Shown here: piece after piece, positions 11,220-22,957 of the stretch | How the letters are laid out: each line of letters starts with the position of its first letter | How positions within the stretch are numbered: the first letter of the stretch is position 1 | Assembly: GCA_036897095.1 (NCBI GenBank) | Contig: JAYMSP010002335.1 | Location: 1 to 24,884 of the forward strand | Length of the DNA: 24,884 bases | DNA from: Plantago elongata | Lineage: Eukaryota > Streptophyta > Magnoliopsida > Lamiales > Plantaginaceae | Direction: 5' to 3' | Translations under genes and position numbers: made by a program | Notes under the pieces: generated by a model | Database searches by the model: none | Told to the model about the DNA's origin: nothing | The model's input: only the letters and a program-made list of their open reading frames with translations

Positions 11220-11880
11220 TGTTCAATCCGTTATTAATATCTTGAAAATGAATCCGAGGCCCAACTGGAGATCCGGCGACACCAAAAAATTGGAAAGACA
11301 AAACTTAATACTAGATAAGGATTGTGTCCGGACTAAGTGACCCATCAGGAGATGGACATGTCCGATCGTAATTACAGACCATTCGAACGTAACCTACTTT
11401 AAAGAGAACCAAGTGACATAGATCATAAAGAGACATAATGGGGACTTGGACAGTTAGCTTTGGAGTCATTATCCGAGTCCCTCTCCTTGGATGCAGATCC
11501 GAAGAAAAACTACTACAGTCTCTTAAATTCCTCCCTGAATGTAGTATCTACCATTGAAAGTTAAAAGGGACATGAGTCATGTCTTCATTATGGTACATGG
11601 GCCTAACAAAGCCCTGCTGATTCAATATGTGCTTTACACTTGACGCAATCTAGTTGATTCATTCTTTTCGTGGAAGATGCCTATAAATAGTGCACACATT
11701 CCTATAATAATCGTATGTCACGTTACCTTAAACCTACTTTACGATTATAACCTATATTATTTACAAAGTAGATCTTCAATCTCTCTCGAGTAAAGTTCCC
11801 TAACCGGTTTGACTTCATGCAAACCGGATCTTAGGTTCTAACCCCCTTTTCTAAGTTAGTTGTACAAGATTTCTACATCC
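11220..11880 (+). mobile_element. Possible solo LTR or LTR relic with its own TATA box
   Basis: This stretch is richer in GC than its flanks, has no open frame, and contains a good TATA box (TATAAATAG, 11682-11690) about 200 bp before a CT-rich segment. No gene follows the box. A promoter inside non-coding, compositionally distinct DNA is what a plant LTR looks like. I cannot fix the TG and CA ends or a target duplication, so limits and family are guesses. Confidence 0.3.
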
Positions 11881-12370
11881 TAACATTTTGGATTAAAAAG
11901 AATATTAGACCTTTGCTTTGGACCTTTACTGGAATATGGGAGCTACTATGGACTAGTAGTTGTAGTACTTGGACGACTTAGTAGTTGCAATAGTTTTGGG
12001 ATGTTTAAATTTCAAATTTCATCCTTTTAACAACAAAATCCATCTTCTACTTTATTTATTTTTCTTTTATACTTTATTATTTTATTTAATTTATTTCATA
12101 TTTTATTATCCTATCTCCAACTTGATTGACAAATTAGTATCACGTTTAATCTTAGTTAAACTTAGGTATGTTGGTGTATGTGGTGGGAATTGTTGCTTTT
12201 GAGCAAGTGAATGCAACGAGTATGGCCTATTATTTTATGTACCAATACATTTAATAATCGTGTGAATTAGGAATGACATATTAAGCATTTAAATCATGAC
12301 AACTTCCATCCATCTAATATAATAGGAATATGAATAGGTTATCGTTATTTGATTTGTTCTGGCATTAGTG
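11881..12370. other. Upstream region of the SDR gene, nothing further recognised
   Basis: AT-rich DNA between the LTR-like stretch and the SDR promoter. It contains a T-rich run (about 12045-12115). No domain or RNA gene is seen. Confidence 0.45.
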
Positions 12371-12375
12371 TATAC

Positions 12376-12384
12376 TATATATAT
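12376..12384 (+). promoter_or_regulatory. Likely TATA box of the SDR gene
   Basis: TATATATAT lies about 100 bp before the start codon at 12483, leaving a plausible short 5' UTR (CT- and A-rich, about 12410-12482). Position and sequence fit a plant TATA box, but the region is AT-rich so chance matches are easy. Confidence 0.4.
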
Positions 12385-12482
12385 GTGTGTGTCTATACTT
12401 GTTCTTGTTCCTCTTCAAAATAGGCATAGATTTCTCCCTCGTTCCCATCTAAAGACAAAGCTAGCTAGCTCCTTCAAATACA

Positions 12483-15398
12483 ATGTCTGTTGAGCAAACG
12501 GACACCATTTTTGTGCCTCCTTCTGATCGCTATCCTATTCAAAGGTACGCAATTACGTCACTATGCCATACAATTGTAATCGGTCAATTTAATTCGATAA
12601 ACAGTGATTTGGCCTAAAATACACTTTAAATAACCCCATTTCAATTTCATTTCAAACACAATTTCACCAAAATCCATCCAAATACCCATTCAAATTCTAC
12701 CAATCAACCCATATATATCTAGTGTATGTTAGCTCAAACAATATAGTAATATTCTCAAAACTAAATATGTTTATTTTTCCTTCAACTCCACTTTTATTAT
12801 AAGTTTCTCGTATACAATTTACTTCTCAAACATACTTGGAACTACATTTTGTTGTGTTATGGATTATGTTATTTTTTCGTTACCCCAACGAAAATCTTAA
12901 TTAGTTATTAAAAACATTATTGGTTGAAATTTTATTGTTTAAAGTTAGTGATAAATTATATACTAATATAGTGTGTATATATAGAACATGCACCTAGCTA
13001 ACTTACATTTATATATTTGACCAATTGACTATTAATTAATCAATTAATGTATATACATTATTTACATTTTATCACAATTGTCCAATTTAATTTTCAATAT
13101 ACTCAAAATAAGAAGAATAATATATTATATAGAGGTATAATTGAAGTCGATTTATTATTTTTTTAACTTTTTTAGAAATTAGAGCTAGTCCTAAAACTGA
13201 ACAACATGGGACCAATAAGAATTGGTGGAGTACATATCAGTGGCAAACATATGAACACGACATCTAGATATCATTTAGTAATGAATGATGCATTATTGGC
13301 CGGTATAGGCGCTTGGTCGCAATAAGAAAAGTAGCCAAACATTGACATTTACTCACTTTTCACTTTCCATTTCCTGTTATAATAGAATAGAATATATACC
13401 ATGTAATGTTATTTATAGTCCATACATTAATTATATATTGTCATATGAATGTGTAGATGGTGGTCAGAGAAGACCGTGGCGATCGTCACCGGAGCAAACA
13501 AAGGAATCGGGTTTGCACTCGTTAGACGACTGGCGGAGCTAGGGCTCACCGTAGTTCTCACAGCTAGGGATAGGTCAAGGGGCCTAAAGGCGACCGAGCT
13601 ACTGTTGAGTGAAGGTTTCCGAGTTCATTTTTCTCAACTTGACATTTCGGACTCAAACTCCATCCAAGACTTTGTGGCGTGGTTTCAACACACTTTTGGA
13701 CTGCTTGATATATTGGTAAGTTTTAGATAGTCATTCCATAAGTTTCCTCCTTCCCTTTTCTTTGAACTTCCTTATAATTGTTATCATTATTACTTGCGTG
13801 ATCCTCTTTCAAATGTTGAAAAATAATTTATATGTAATAGTTTCAAATTTTCTTTTGGATGTTCATCTCCCTAACCTCCAAAAACTACATGATATCAATA
13901 ATTTATATGTAATAAGTTATACATGATATGTATGGGTGTTAAAAGTATTGTAGTATGCTATGGGTGGGGTTTAATTGGAGCTCGTGATTATTTACCTTTG
14001 ACATTTTTGGTAGCAAGCAGCCAACCGACTATTATTATTTAAAAAAAACTACCCCTACCCATAAGTTTAACCACCTTATTATATTTATTTTCACCCACAA
14101 AATAAGATAAATATATTTTACTGGATATGTATAGAGTTAAAACGGTGAATTAATGAGATAACAAATGTAATTGTTAAATTGAGCTAAATGTTTATGTACA
14201 TTGTAGGTAAATAATGCGGCTGTATCTTTCAACGATTTATACGAAAATTCAGTGGACAATGCGAAGACGGTGATTGACACCAATTTCTTTGGCCCAAAAC
14301 TGCTCACGGAAGCTCTATTGCCTTTCTTCCGCCAGTCGCCAACCTCCGGACGAATTCTCAACATGAGCTCAAGGCTTGGATTATTAAATGTAAGTTCAAT
14401 TGTGTACATTTGCACTTTCATTTTTAAAGATAAATTTTATTATTTATAAGTAAACATTAATATTATTACTCATAATATATGATTTTTATTTAACAATATA
14501 CTAATGTGTTTTAAATAAATAAATGTGCATTTCATTAATAAAGATGTATAGTCTATAATCACGAACGTATTGTTAAGGTACAATTCTAATTCGATTTTAA
14601 TTGAATTAGTCTTTTTATCTTAATTATCTAGCAATTTTAATCCACCAATTATATACAACTGAATTAAAATTTATTTCACTACTTTCTATTTCTTCACACT
14701 TTAATTACTTTTTCATTTATTATAACAACTCTAAATCAATCAAAATAATTATGACTCTATTACATAATCTTAAAAACATTTTATATATATGTATCATTTC
14801 ACTATTACACATCATCTTATATAACAACTTAACAAAATTTTAATTATGAGCTACTATTCGTCGTCAAATTCGATCTGGAACTGCGAGCCAAGAGTCACTA
14901 CTATATTTATAAACATTTATGTAAACACGGTCCCTCGAAATACCATCACCTGCTCCAACTATGATTGTACCAACTAATAGGATTTGTATGTTTATGCAGA
15001 AGGTGAAAAATGAGAAAATACGACAAGTGCTATTGGACGAAAAGAACCTATCAGTGAAGCAGATAGAACAAGTGGTCCATTTATTTCTTGAAAATGTAAA
15101 GAGTGGAACATGGGAAACACAAGGATGGCCCAAAGTGTGGACTGATTATGCAGTTTCCAAATTAGCACTCAACGCTTACTCCAAACTCTTGGCCAACCGT
15201 TACAACGGACTTGGCCTTACTGTCAACTGCTTCTGCCCCGGGTTTACTCAAACCTCCATGACACGCGGTCAGGGCTCCCGTACTCCTCAAGACGTAGGTG
15301 AAGTAGCTGCCCAGCTCGCATTGCTTCCTGCAGATCACCTGCCAACTGGAAGGTTCTTTATACTATCTTCAACAGAAACCATTTCCTCCAAGTTATAA
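12483..15398 (+). CDS. Short-chain dehydrogenase/reductase, menthone/salutaridine-reductase-like, four exons, 300 aa
   Basis: Exons 12483-12544, 13457-13715, 14207-14389 and 15000-15398 join in one frame of 903 nt; all introns are GT-AG. It is a classical-fold SDR expected to reduce a carbonyl with NADPH in the cytosol; no signal or transit peptide is seen. The plant RWWS segment (21-24) precedes the cofactor motif TGANKGIG (32-39). K36 and R58 are the basic residues that usually select NADP(H). The catalytic set is N133, S162 (in NMSSRLG), Y218 and K222 (YAVSK). The Ser-Tyr gap of 56 residues matches the insertion typical of the salutaridine/menthone reductase group. PGFTQTSMT follows the active site. 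Length is normal (about 295-315). One oddity is NNAAV at 109-113, where NNAG is usual. The substrate cannot be told from sequence; terpenoid, alkaloid or general aldehyde/ketone reduction are all possible. Confidence 0.92.
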
Positions 15399-15424
15399 AC
15401 TGCACGAGGTTATGAAAACTGAAA

Positions 15425-16645
15425 CTCAGGAACATGATATAATATCTCGTCTTTCCTGGCCTACTTGTACCTCAGATATTCAAGCGCTTATGAATTTATG
15501 TTGAATTCTAGTAGTCGATAGACAGATAACTTTTCAACTTGCCCAGCAAGATGAGGCAACAAGTCAATGCTGTCATAAAAAGACTGGATAACACATATGA
15601 TTCCATATCCTCATAGCATGATCGGTGTAGTGCTGGAATTTGCCAGCTTCATATTTATCTTGGCACTCTCAAAGACCTCTTCAACCTTTACTGTATGTAT
15701 CAACAAACAGCTTCTTCAGAACCAATTTCAATAATCACGTAGAAACAGAACATAATATGGACAAAAAATAAGTTTACCTGACTCAAAACAGTAGTTGCAG
15801 CTGTACATTTTCTGGTTAAACAACCTCAACTTTGACGACAGATTTATCTTAGATCATAATTTTATAATGTTTAATAAAATTACACAAATGTTCATAACTA
15901 TATTTACAATGTCTCTCTTATTAACGAAGTGCCATCAAGCCTGTCTTTGAGGTCTATAAATAACTACGACACAAAAATATAACATCAAGTCCGTCTCATA
16001 ACTTCGTGGCCTAGTTGATAGATGAGGACTTTGTGCTGTAGCAAGAGTAATGGAGATAAATTCTGCTCAATGTTGTTTGGCTGATCAAGAATTTAACATA
16101 TTCAGACCATTTACAGTCATCAATCAAGATAATTATTCGAGCACACTGTTCTTTCTATCTCAATGTGGTTCAGCTAGCATTAGCATCTGTTTGATGTAAT
16201 GTGAAACTGCTGTAGGTTTATCTTAATTTGGATGTTGGAATGGTATGCCCATCTTAACTAATGTAAATAACAGCTTTTGAGTGCAATATACTTCAACATC
16301 CTAAAATAATAATAAAAATAAACAGAGAACAAGTCCAAATTATGACTGCTTGTAGTTTCTTTCAGAAAGTAAAGAAGCACAAATCCATCACAATTCACAA
16401 ATACAGATATACCATTAAGTATTTAGCTTGAACACCAATGATACAAATAATAATCATGAGAACCTACAAAGCTATATTATTCTTTCAACAGATATAAAGG
16501 GCAAATCTTTAGAAGTAAACTGTTTACAGAAGAAGAGGGGGATCACAAATGGGACAGACTTGAAATTGTCTCCAGACGATTCTGGCCATCCTGCAGAGGG
16601 ATACCGGCGCCCTCATACAGTTGATGGCATCATCGCAATTCTTCT
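15425..16645 (-). pseudogene. Truncated tandem copy of the FAM136A/DUF842 gene
   Basis: On the minus strand this repeats the layout of the intact gene at 18674-21180. The exon-2 copy is 15508-15690 with a conserved acceptor (TACATACAG); the exon-1 remnant is 16560 to about 16640 with a conserved donor position (TTTCAA|GT). 3' flank and intron also match, for example CTTTCCTGGCCTACT, the stretch around 15720-15790 against 18888-18960, and GGACTTTGTG near 16025 against 20583. The copy is dead: exon 2 opens with an in-frame TAA and carries indels of -2, -1, +2 and +1 relative to the intact gene, the exon-1 remnant has a frameshift, and the first two thirds of exon 1, start codon included, are missing. 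The intron is about 870 bp against 2042 bp in the intact gene. It abuts the 3' end of the SDR gene in convergent orientation. Confidence 0.88.
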
Positions 16646-18600
16646 TCTTTTTTTGTGAAAACAATTCTAAGCTAGACCACCTTTAAAGCTTCCACACCAA
16701 TGACTTGCACACAAGTTCTAAAATATCCTCGCAGGCCGGCATTACATTGTATTATTGTAGATATAACGCAACTAGTGTTGCTTACATAAAATATTTTTGA
16801 ACTCAACACACACACAGCGAAGTTCATAATTAAAATAACTACCATGAATACATTTTTTTTAGAGAATTCGGAGGCATATGTGAAATACATACCATATTCC
16901 TTAGTACTCAATAGCATATACCTTCTGGACATATGTCAGGATATTCACATTGAAAACTTTGAAAGTTCTGGAGTTGGATTGCCATGTAACTCGACACCAG
17001 GAAAATTGGTGCAGAAGCGTAAGTTGTAATCTTGATTAGTCACAATTGTATGTTCTTGAAGATCATCATCTTTGGATTACAGAGTATGGTCATAAGGGGA
17101 GTGTATGGAGGGAAGTTGTTGACATGTGTACCTCATATCTCCTGGTAATTCAAAAGTTCTCTGGAGATGATGATGTTGTTACATGCAAATAAAGGTTAGA
17201 GGACAAGATGGTGAGAAATGGTAGAATGTACACTTGCCATTTGGAAAAAAAGAAAAAAAAAATCATGTTTCTTGATTGTTTGTGTTGTGTTCCCATGGAA
17301 CTCTTAATTTATACACCAATGGTTGCTTATATGCATTCCTTGGTTATTGAATTAGATATTGATGGATGGTACAAGAGATCCTCTTATTACAATAACTGTA
17401 TAGGGTGCCATCTTTATTCGAATTGGATTGAAGAAGGAGAATCCATCTAATTCATATAACTTACAAAACTAAGCTTATGATAGCATAGTTTGGGTTGGTT
17501 TTAGAGGAACAACAGGAGGTAGGCCTGTGATCAATATGATATATGGTTGTTACATAATTATTGAGCAGTTAGATAATTAACATATCTTATATGGAAAATG
17601 TGAATGTTTGTATTCAGTTAACTTAATTTTGTTTGAGTAAGTCTTGCGAAAGTCGTGATTTTCCTAAACAAAGAGGAAAAACTACACCATGATTTTCCTA
17701 AACAAAGAGGAAAAACTACACCACATTTTCTCATGTTCAAGAAAATCTTGACTTTTACAAGAATTTATTTCACAAAAACAAAAACCACACAGATTAATTT
17801 AGCAGCTCAATTTCTTGCAGTTTATCATTTGAAACGGACCCAGTCAGCTCTCTAGCATAACTTTTAACTGGGTCAAGTCAGAGTCAATTTATTTGAAATC
17901 GTGATCTTTTGGCTCAACTTTATCCATGTTTTGCCGAGACACGGTGCCGATATGATTATGTATACTGATCTAATTATATAATGTATTGTTATATGACTAA
18001 AAATATATAACTTCCAATGCAACTGGGTCAATAGCAGGTCATGAATTTTAACCCAGTGTGGCTGCTTGCTTAGGGTCAACCCGGGTCGACCAAGCGGGTT
18101 TCAAAATATCTCAGGCATGGAAGCAGGAGAAACCAAGCTTAAACTATCTCCAATAAAATTCTATACTAGGTTCAAGCGATGCGATTTACTCAGATTATAA
18201 AATCCACTTTTTTACTTTGTTTGGGGTGAAAAAATGTTTAGTTAGAAAATTTTTCATAACCTAACAATTACACTTATTTACTCAGATTATAAAATAAATG
18301 ATGCAACTCAAAACATTTTCTTTCCCTACGGGTAAGATTCATTACATCTATAGGGTCACCATATGATGTGTGTAAAACGTGAAGATTAGTGTTCTTTGGT
18401 TATGCAAGTTTACACCTACTTATTTCAATTCGATTGCGGTTTAAACTTGTACTTTTCAATAGCCTCCTTGATTTCCAGAAATTTCTGTCATCAAAGAAAG
18501 CAAGAGAACACGAAAAACTAAATGCTTGCATAAATAGCAAAGGTTCAACTCAAAGACTCACTTGAGTTTTACACATAAGTGTTTACCTGTGGGATTGGAA
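16646..18600. other. Intergenic DNA between the FAM136A copies
   Basis: AT-rich and without a recognisable gene. Open frames here have no family motif. It holds the 34-bp tandem repeat listed separately. Confidence 0.5.
17656..17723. repeat. Perfect 34-bp tandem duplication
   Basis: TGATTTTCCTAAACAAAGAG with its 14 following bases occurs at 17656-17689 and again, identical, at 17690-17723. Perfect identity in non-coding DNA suggests a recent slippage or repair event. Confidence 0.95.
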
Positions 18601-18673
18601 CTCGAAATGTAATACCAATCTTGTCTTTCCTGGCCTACTATTACATCAGAGCTTCAAGTGTTCATTTTAGTTT

Positions 18674-21180
18674 CTAATCGCTGATCGATAGACATGCCTT
18701 TAATTTTCCAGCAAGATGAGGCAAGAAGTCAACGCTGTCTTGAATTGACTGTTCAACACATGATTCCATATCCTGCAAGGCATGATTCCGGTTGTGCTGG
18801 AGTTTGCCAGCTTCATATTTATCTTGGCAAACTCTCAATGACCTATTCAACTTTGTCTGTATGTATCAACAACGCACTTGTTAAGAACCAAATTCATCAA
18901 TCACTCTGATTATTACAGAACACAGATTATGGAGTAAAAATAAACTTACCCTGACTCAAATAGGAAGTGCATACCCAGTTTACATATATAATTCTTAATC
19001 AAAAGGTACAATTGATCAAACCACATCCATTGGGTCCTTATTAAAAAAAAAAGGTTACAGAAATCGCATCATACATCACGTTGATAAACTCTATTTACAA
19101 ACTTGACACAAATAGCTAAATACCAACAAGTCCACCTTGTATGTCAAGAATTTACTAGGACAAGCGAAGCATATTGCACAAATCAAATGGGAAGTGACAT
19201 GTACTAGTCATTGCTTAGGTACGAGTCTACCATCTTGATTATTTTGTGAGTTCGTCACGCTACTTAGGTACAATTCAGCATTAATCAAGCACTGGTAAAC
19301 GGGTCAGAAGAGACATCAACCTATGCAAAATTATGCAGCAGATTTGAAAACACAAACTCATCATTCATGGTCGAGAGATAACATTGATATAAAAAATTCA
19401 AGTATACTCAGCTTATTAAGGATTTTGTAATAGATAGTTATAGGCCTATAGAGAGCAAAGGCTTTTGTACTTAGTATATAAGTCTATAAATCTAGCTTTA
19501 GTTTCTGGGTTCTTACAAGCTTCATAAATGTCAAGTTCCTACAATTGACTGTAACAATGAGGTGGTTTCTTCATGTCTGCAAGTCAGGTAGAACCTATAT
19601 CATGAAATTTGAGTCTGGCCTACATAAGCAGTTGGACTAGCTTGGTTATTGTAGCTGTTTGGTGGCTTGATTCTCTTAGCTGCAAATTCATCAGTTTCTT
19701 GCTACAGTAACAGAAGAGAGTCTGGATTGCAAAGACAAAGGGCAATCATCTTGGGGGAACAACATAGACAGAAGTCATATCAGAGGCAAGTCAAGTGACA
19801 ACAAGATGGAAGGCATAACTAAGAAGATACAACAGGCTACTTTGAAACTGGCATATTCTCATACTCATTGGTTTTAACAAGTGATGCTAGCTCATCTGGA
19901 AATGGACATTGCCTGGAAATCCAAACACATCAAGGCTCTGCATCTATATTGCTCGATATCTAATGAAATCTGGGAGAACAATTCCTCCACTGACCTAGAA
20001 CTACGCCTTTTAATATTACTAGTAGTTAGTAATTTTGGTTATAACTTTTGTGTGAAACGTTGGCTCTACATTCCATCTTGTTTTGTTCACAAATTCTTAT
20101 AATTTACAAACACCCGGAATGTCATTTATTACGAATAAAACTATATATTTTTACACAACAAAAGTGTGATGTACATCCTTCAAAGCCAAATTACATCATA
20201 GAAATGCTTTCCAGACATCAAATATCCCCACCAGCAAGCATCTCCGTAAACAACTTTGCCAATTCGGCAATAAACTTCATGTACAAATGCACAATACTAT
20301 AGTATTTAAAGAGTTTAAACTAAGATTCTCCTCTTTACCCGAGCAAGCAAGAGACTGACACTATATATCCAGCACCTCAAAAAAGACATAACTATTGAAA
20401 GCTTTCTTCATGGTCTCTAAACTAACATATTGAAATATGAGGTTCTATAGAATCTAGAGTATAGTGCTATTATACATTTCATATTTTTTAAAACATTTCC
20501 CCGATTAGTACTTCTAAGGAACATGTAAATCCAGTCTAGACTAGCATTTCCTTTGTTCCTTTCAGACTAGTTGGTAGACGGGGGACTTTGTGACGTATCA
20601 AGAGTAGCCAACTATAAATTCTGTTGTTTTGTCTGATCACCCTAATATCAAAGATCAAATGGTATACACAAATTGCCTTTAGCTATCAGACAGGGCCTGA
20701 CCTGCCCTACCTGACCGTAGAAGAGCCCAATTTACATTGTAAATTGTAATTATATGTACAACTAAATTACAACAACAACTACCTATGGTGAAGCAACAAT
20801 GATTCATATAAATAACAGAGTAGCGTATTATTGAAAAAGCTAAAAAGGGCAAAACTTTATTAGAATGAGAAGAGAAACAATGAGAGAATGGGATTTACTT
20901 GAAATTGGGACATTTGGGTCTCGACAAGATTCCGAGCATTCTGCAATGGGAGACCGCAACGCTCGACACAATCGGTAACTTGATCGTAATTGTTGGTTGT
21001 GCCGTCAAAACAATGGTAAGCACAGTTGAAGTATGATTGTTGTAACGTGAAATTGATATGGTCTTGGATACCAGATAGATGCAATTGAGCTGCTCTGTTC
21101 ACTTGGTTCAGTTTCTGTCTCATTCTTTCGTTCACTATTCTCTCTTCAGCTGCTGCTTCTGCTTCTGCAGTGCCATCCAT
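18674..21180 (-). CDS. FAM136A: FAM136A-like (DUF842) protein, two exons, 154 aa
   Basis: Exon 1 is 21180-20899 (94 codons) and exon 2 is 18856-18674 (60 codons plus TAG), joined across a 2042-bp GT-AG intron. ATG at 21180 is the first in-frame ATG and begins MDGTAEAEAAAEER, as plant homologues do. The DUF842 layout is visible: a charged N-terminal helix, HINFTLQQSYFNCAYHCFD, then DCVERCGLPLQNARNLVE, MSQFQ, LNRSLRVCQDKYEA, ESCVEQSIQD and LPHL. Two CX3C pairs (C53/C57 and C71/C75) lie in the N-terminal half. The C-terminal half keeps single cysteines (C104, C127), where animal FAM136A has further CX3C pairs. Animal FAM136A is a mitochondrial intermembrane-space protein; location here is inferred from the family. 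Length fits (about 138-155 aa). A decayed tandem copy lies downstream. Confidence 0.92.
18857..20898. other. Long intron of the FAM136A-like gene
   Basis: A 2042-bp intron with GT-AG ends. Parts match the shorter intron of the pseudogene at 15691-16559; other parts (about 19150-20550) have no clear match there, so they were gained here or lost in the copy. No coding sequence or complete transposon is recognised. Confidence 0.75.
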
Positions 21181-22128
21181 TCTGTTTCTTTGATTTTTCT
21201 CCACGGGGTGGTGGTTTTTGGCAATATTTCCACAAAGGGCTTGCTTCTTATAAGTTTCAATGTCAAAGAGGTCACAATTGGGCCGTGCCGCTCATTAAAT
21301 GTGACCGGTCCAGGCTCTTTCGGGCCTACTGTAGGGGCTCTTCATGTCCTCTCAGGTAGACTCTGCCTTTCTAACCTACCTTATACACAATGGACGGTTG
21401 ATACACAAAAATATCAGAGAACAAGTCCCCGAAGAAGTGAAATTGCAAAACTTTCGTGAGCAACGAGAAGAAGGAACTTTAATAGTAAGGACTAAGATTT
21501 CCTTTTCCTTCTTTCCCTTTTTCGATTATTGTCTGTCTTATATTATTATTATTCATATTATTGTTAGAGGTAATTACGCAATTAATATATTAACTAAAAA
21601 GTTTGAAATAGCATAATACGAGATAGGTTTGAAGGGTCCTTTATACCACATCATCATCGATCACAACATCTCAAATTCAATTGTGACATAATCTTCGGTT
21701 TACTTACAATCTGTTTGATTTCTCTATAAAAAGTCAATTAAGATATAATTGCTTGTTCCTATGGTAAGTGTCCGTAGAGAATGAAAATTCGAGTCAACTT
21801 TTTCGCTATAATTGTGAATTTGTGAAATTCTGATAATAAATAAATTTAATCTTCGATTATATTTGAAAATTATAGATATTACAACAAATTTAAATTTTTA
21901 AATGCACATCTATGCCGTTGGAGAGCATGCTCATAAGATGGTTGATAAGCTGGGATTTTAAGTGCAAGCTTATGTTTCTTATCACAAACGTTGTCTAGTA
22001 GTAAAATGTATCGTGTGCAAATAGTGCTTGGTTGCAAAGAAGGTTTCTTAGCAAGTGCAAAGCAAATCAAGATAAAAATTTAGAGGAATTTGCACTTAGA
22101 GGTGAAAAATGATATATGAATTGATATG
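21181..22128. other. Upstream region of the FAM136A-like gene
   Basis: The first 200 bp are GC-richer and should hold the promoter. Beyond about 21480 it is AT-rich non-coding DNA. The words ATGCCGTTGGAGAGCATGCTC (about 21911-21931) resemble the GCATCTCCAACGG blocks seen in some plant MITEs, but no partner end is visible. Confidence 0.5.
21279..21284. promoter_or_regulatory. Possible site II element (TGGGCC) of the FAM136A-like promoter
   Basis: TGGGCC lies about 100 bp before the start codon. Site II motifs (TGGGCC/T), bound by TCP factors, are enriched in promoters of plant nuclear genes for mitochondrial and ribosomal proteins, which fits the product. A further GGGCC lies near 21325. A six-base match is weak evidence on its own. 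Confidence 0.35.
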
Positions 22129-22562
22129 TGTAGCGGCCGGGATCGAGATCCGGACGTCAAGGATTATGTCGAACTCCCAAATATAAATATTAAAACGTAT
22201 AATTATTACAGATCCCACAGTCAAAAGTCATGTCATACATCTAGTAAATTAGCAGCGGAATAACTAGAAAAGTGTAGGTCAGTCAGTCTATCCCATCCTC
22301 ACTTCGTACTCTACACCTCAGAAATCATAATCAGAACAGGAAGAGCATAAGTCATATAGACTTAGTGAGGGTAATCAAACATGCATCAAGATGAGCATGA
22401 ACGCAACAAGATAGCAAACCACCACAAGCTGTTCAAGCAATTAATAAAATGAAAACCGTTCACAAGCAAGCAAGCAGGATCATAGCACATAAAAGGTGCT
22501 AGATTCACAGTACTGTAACAGTAACTGTCTTGGGTTGGACCAAATGGATCAGATATTGGTCA

Positions 22563-22745
22563 AATAACAAGATGGAGGCGTGACCCCGCCGGAATTGCAT
22601 ATGATGGGCACGACCCATCGCAACCCGAATATATAGAACCGTTTGAATAGTCCAATAAACAAGACGGAGGCGTGACCTCGCCGGAATTGCATATGATGGG
22701 CACGACCCATCGCAACCCGAATATATAGGACTGTTTGCATAATCC
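22563..22745. repeat. Two tandem copies of an approximately 92-bp unit
   Basis: Two consecutive units, about 22563-22653 and 22654-22745, share GGAATTGCATATGATGGGCA and CACGACCCATCGCAACCCGA without change. They differ at few other positions. They lie within the LTR-like repeat. Confidence 0.93.
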
Positions 22746-22885
22746 GAACAAGCAAGCAGGAGTCCGAAAGAATAGAGCTGCAGACCTCTTTATAAATTTT
22801 TGTCGACAAGTCGGTTTCCCAAGTTTTCCAAAATAGTGTGGTTGCTTTTGAAATCCATTTTTTTCATGTAATGCATATCATGTGA

Positions 22886-22957
22886 AATAGCAAGATATAA
22901 CTAGAATGGAATAGCAAGATATAACCAGGATGGAATAGCAAGATATAACCAGGATAC
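22886..22957. repeat. Three tandem copies of a 24-bp unit
   Basis: AATAGCAAGATATAACCAGG plus four bases occurs at 22886-22909, 22910-22933 and 22934-22957, with the first copy differing at two positions and the third at one. It is a minisatellite within the LTR-like repeat. Confidence 0.93.

Noticed and set aside
13950-14065. Inverted TATGGGT(G/A)GGG words suggesting a small MITE in SDR intron 2
   Set aside because: The match is short and imperfect, with no target duplication visible.
2750-15398. Cysteine synthase and SDR as a biosynthetic gene cluster
   Set aside because: Plastid sulfur assimilation and an SDR of unknown substrate share no evident pathway, and a 3.4-kb repeat-bearing gap separates them.
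21181-21204. FAM136A start eight codons upstream
   Set aside because: The upstream codon is GTG, not ATG; the first ATG is at 21180 and matches the usual plant N-terminus.
21344-21616. Plus-strand open frame of 90 codons upstream of the FAM136A-like gene, suggesting a divergent gene
   Set aside because: It begins with a possible splice donor four codons in, has no family motif and ends in AT-rich low-complexity sequence.
22563-22745. Overlapping minus-strand open frames with repeated CNSG-like peptides
   Set aside because: They arise from the 92-bp tandem DNA repeat read in two frames, not from a repeat protein.
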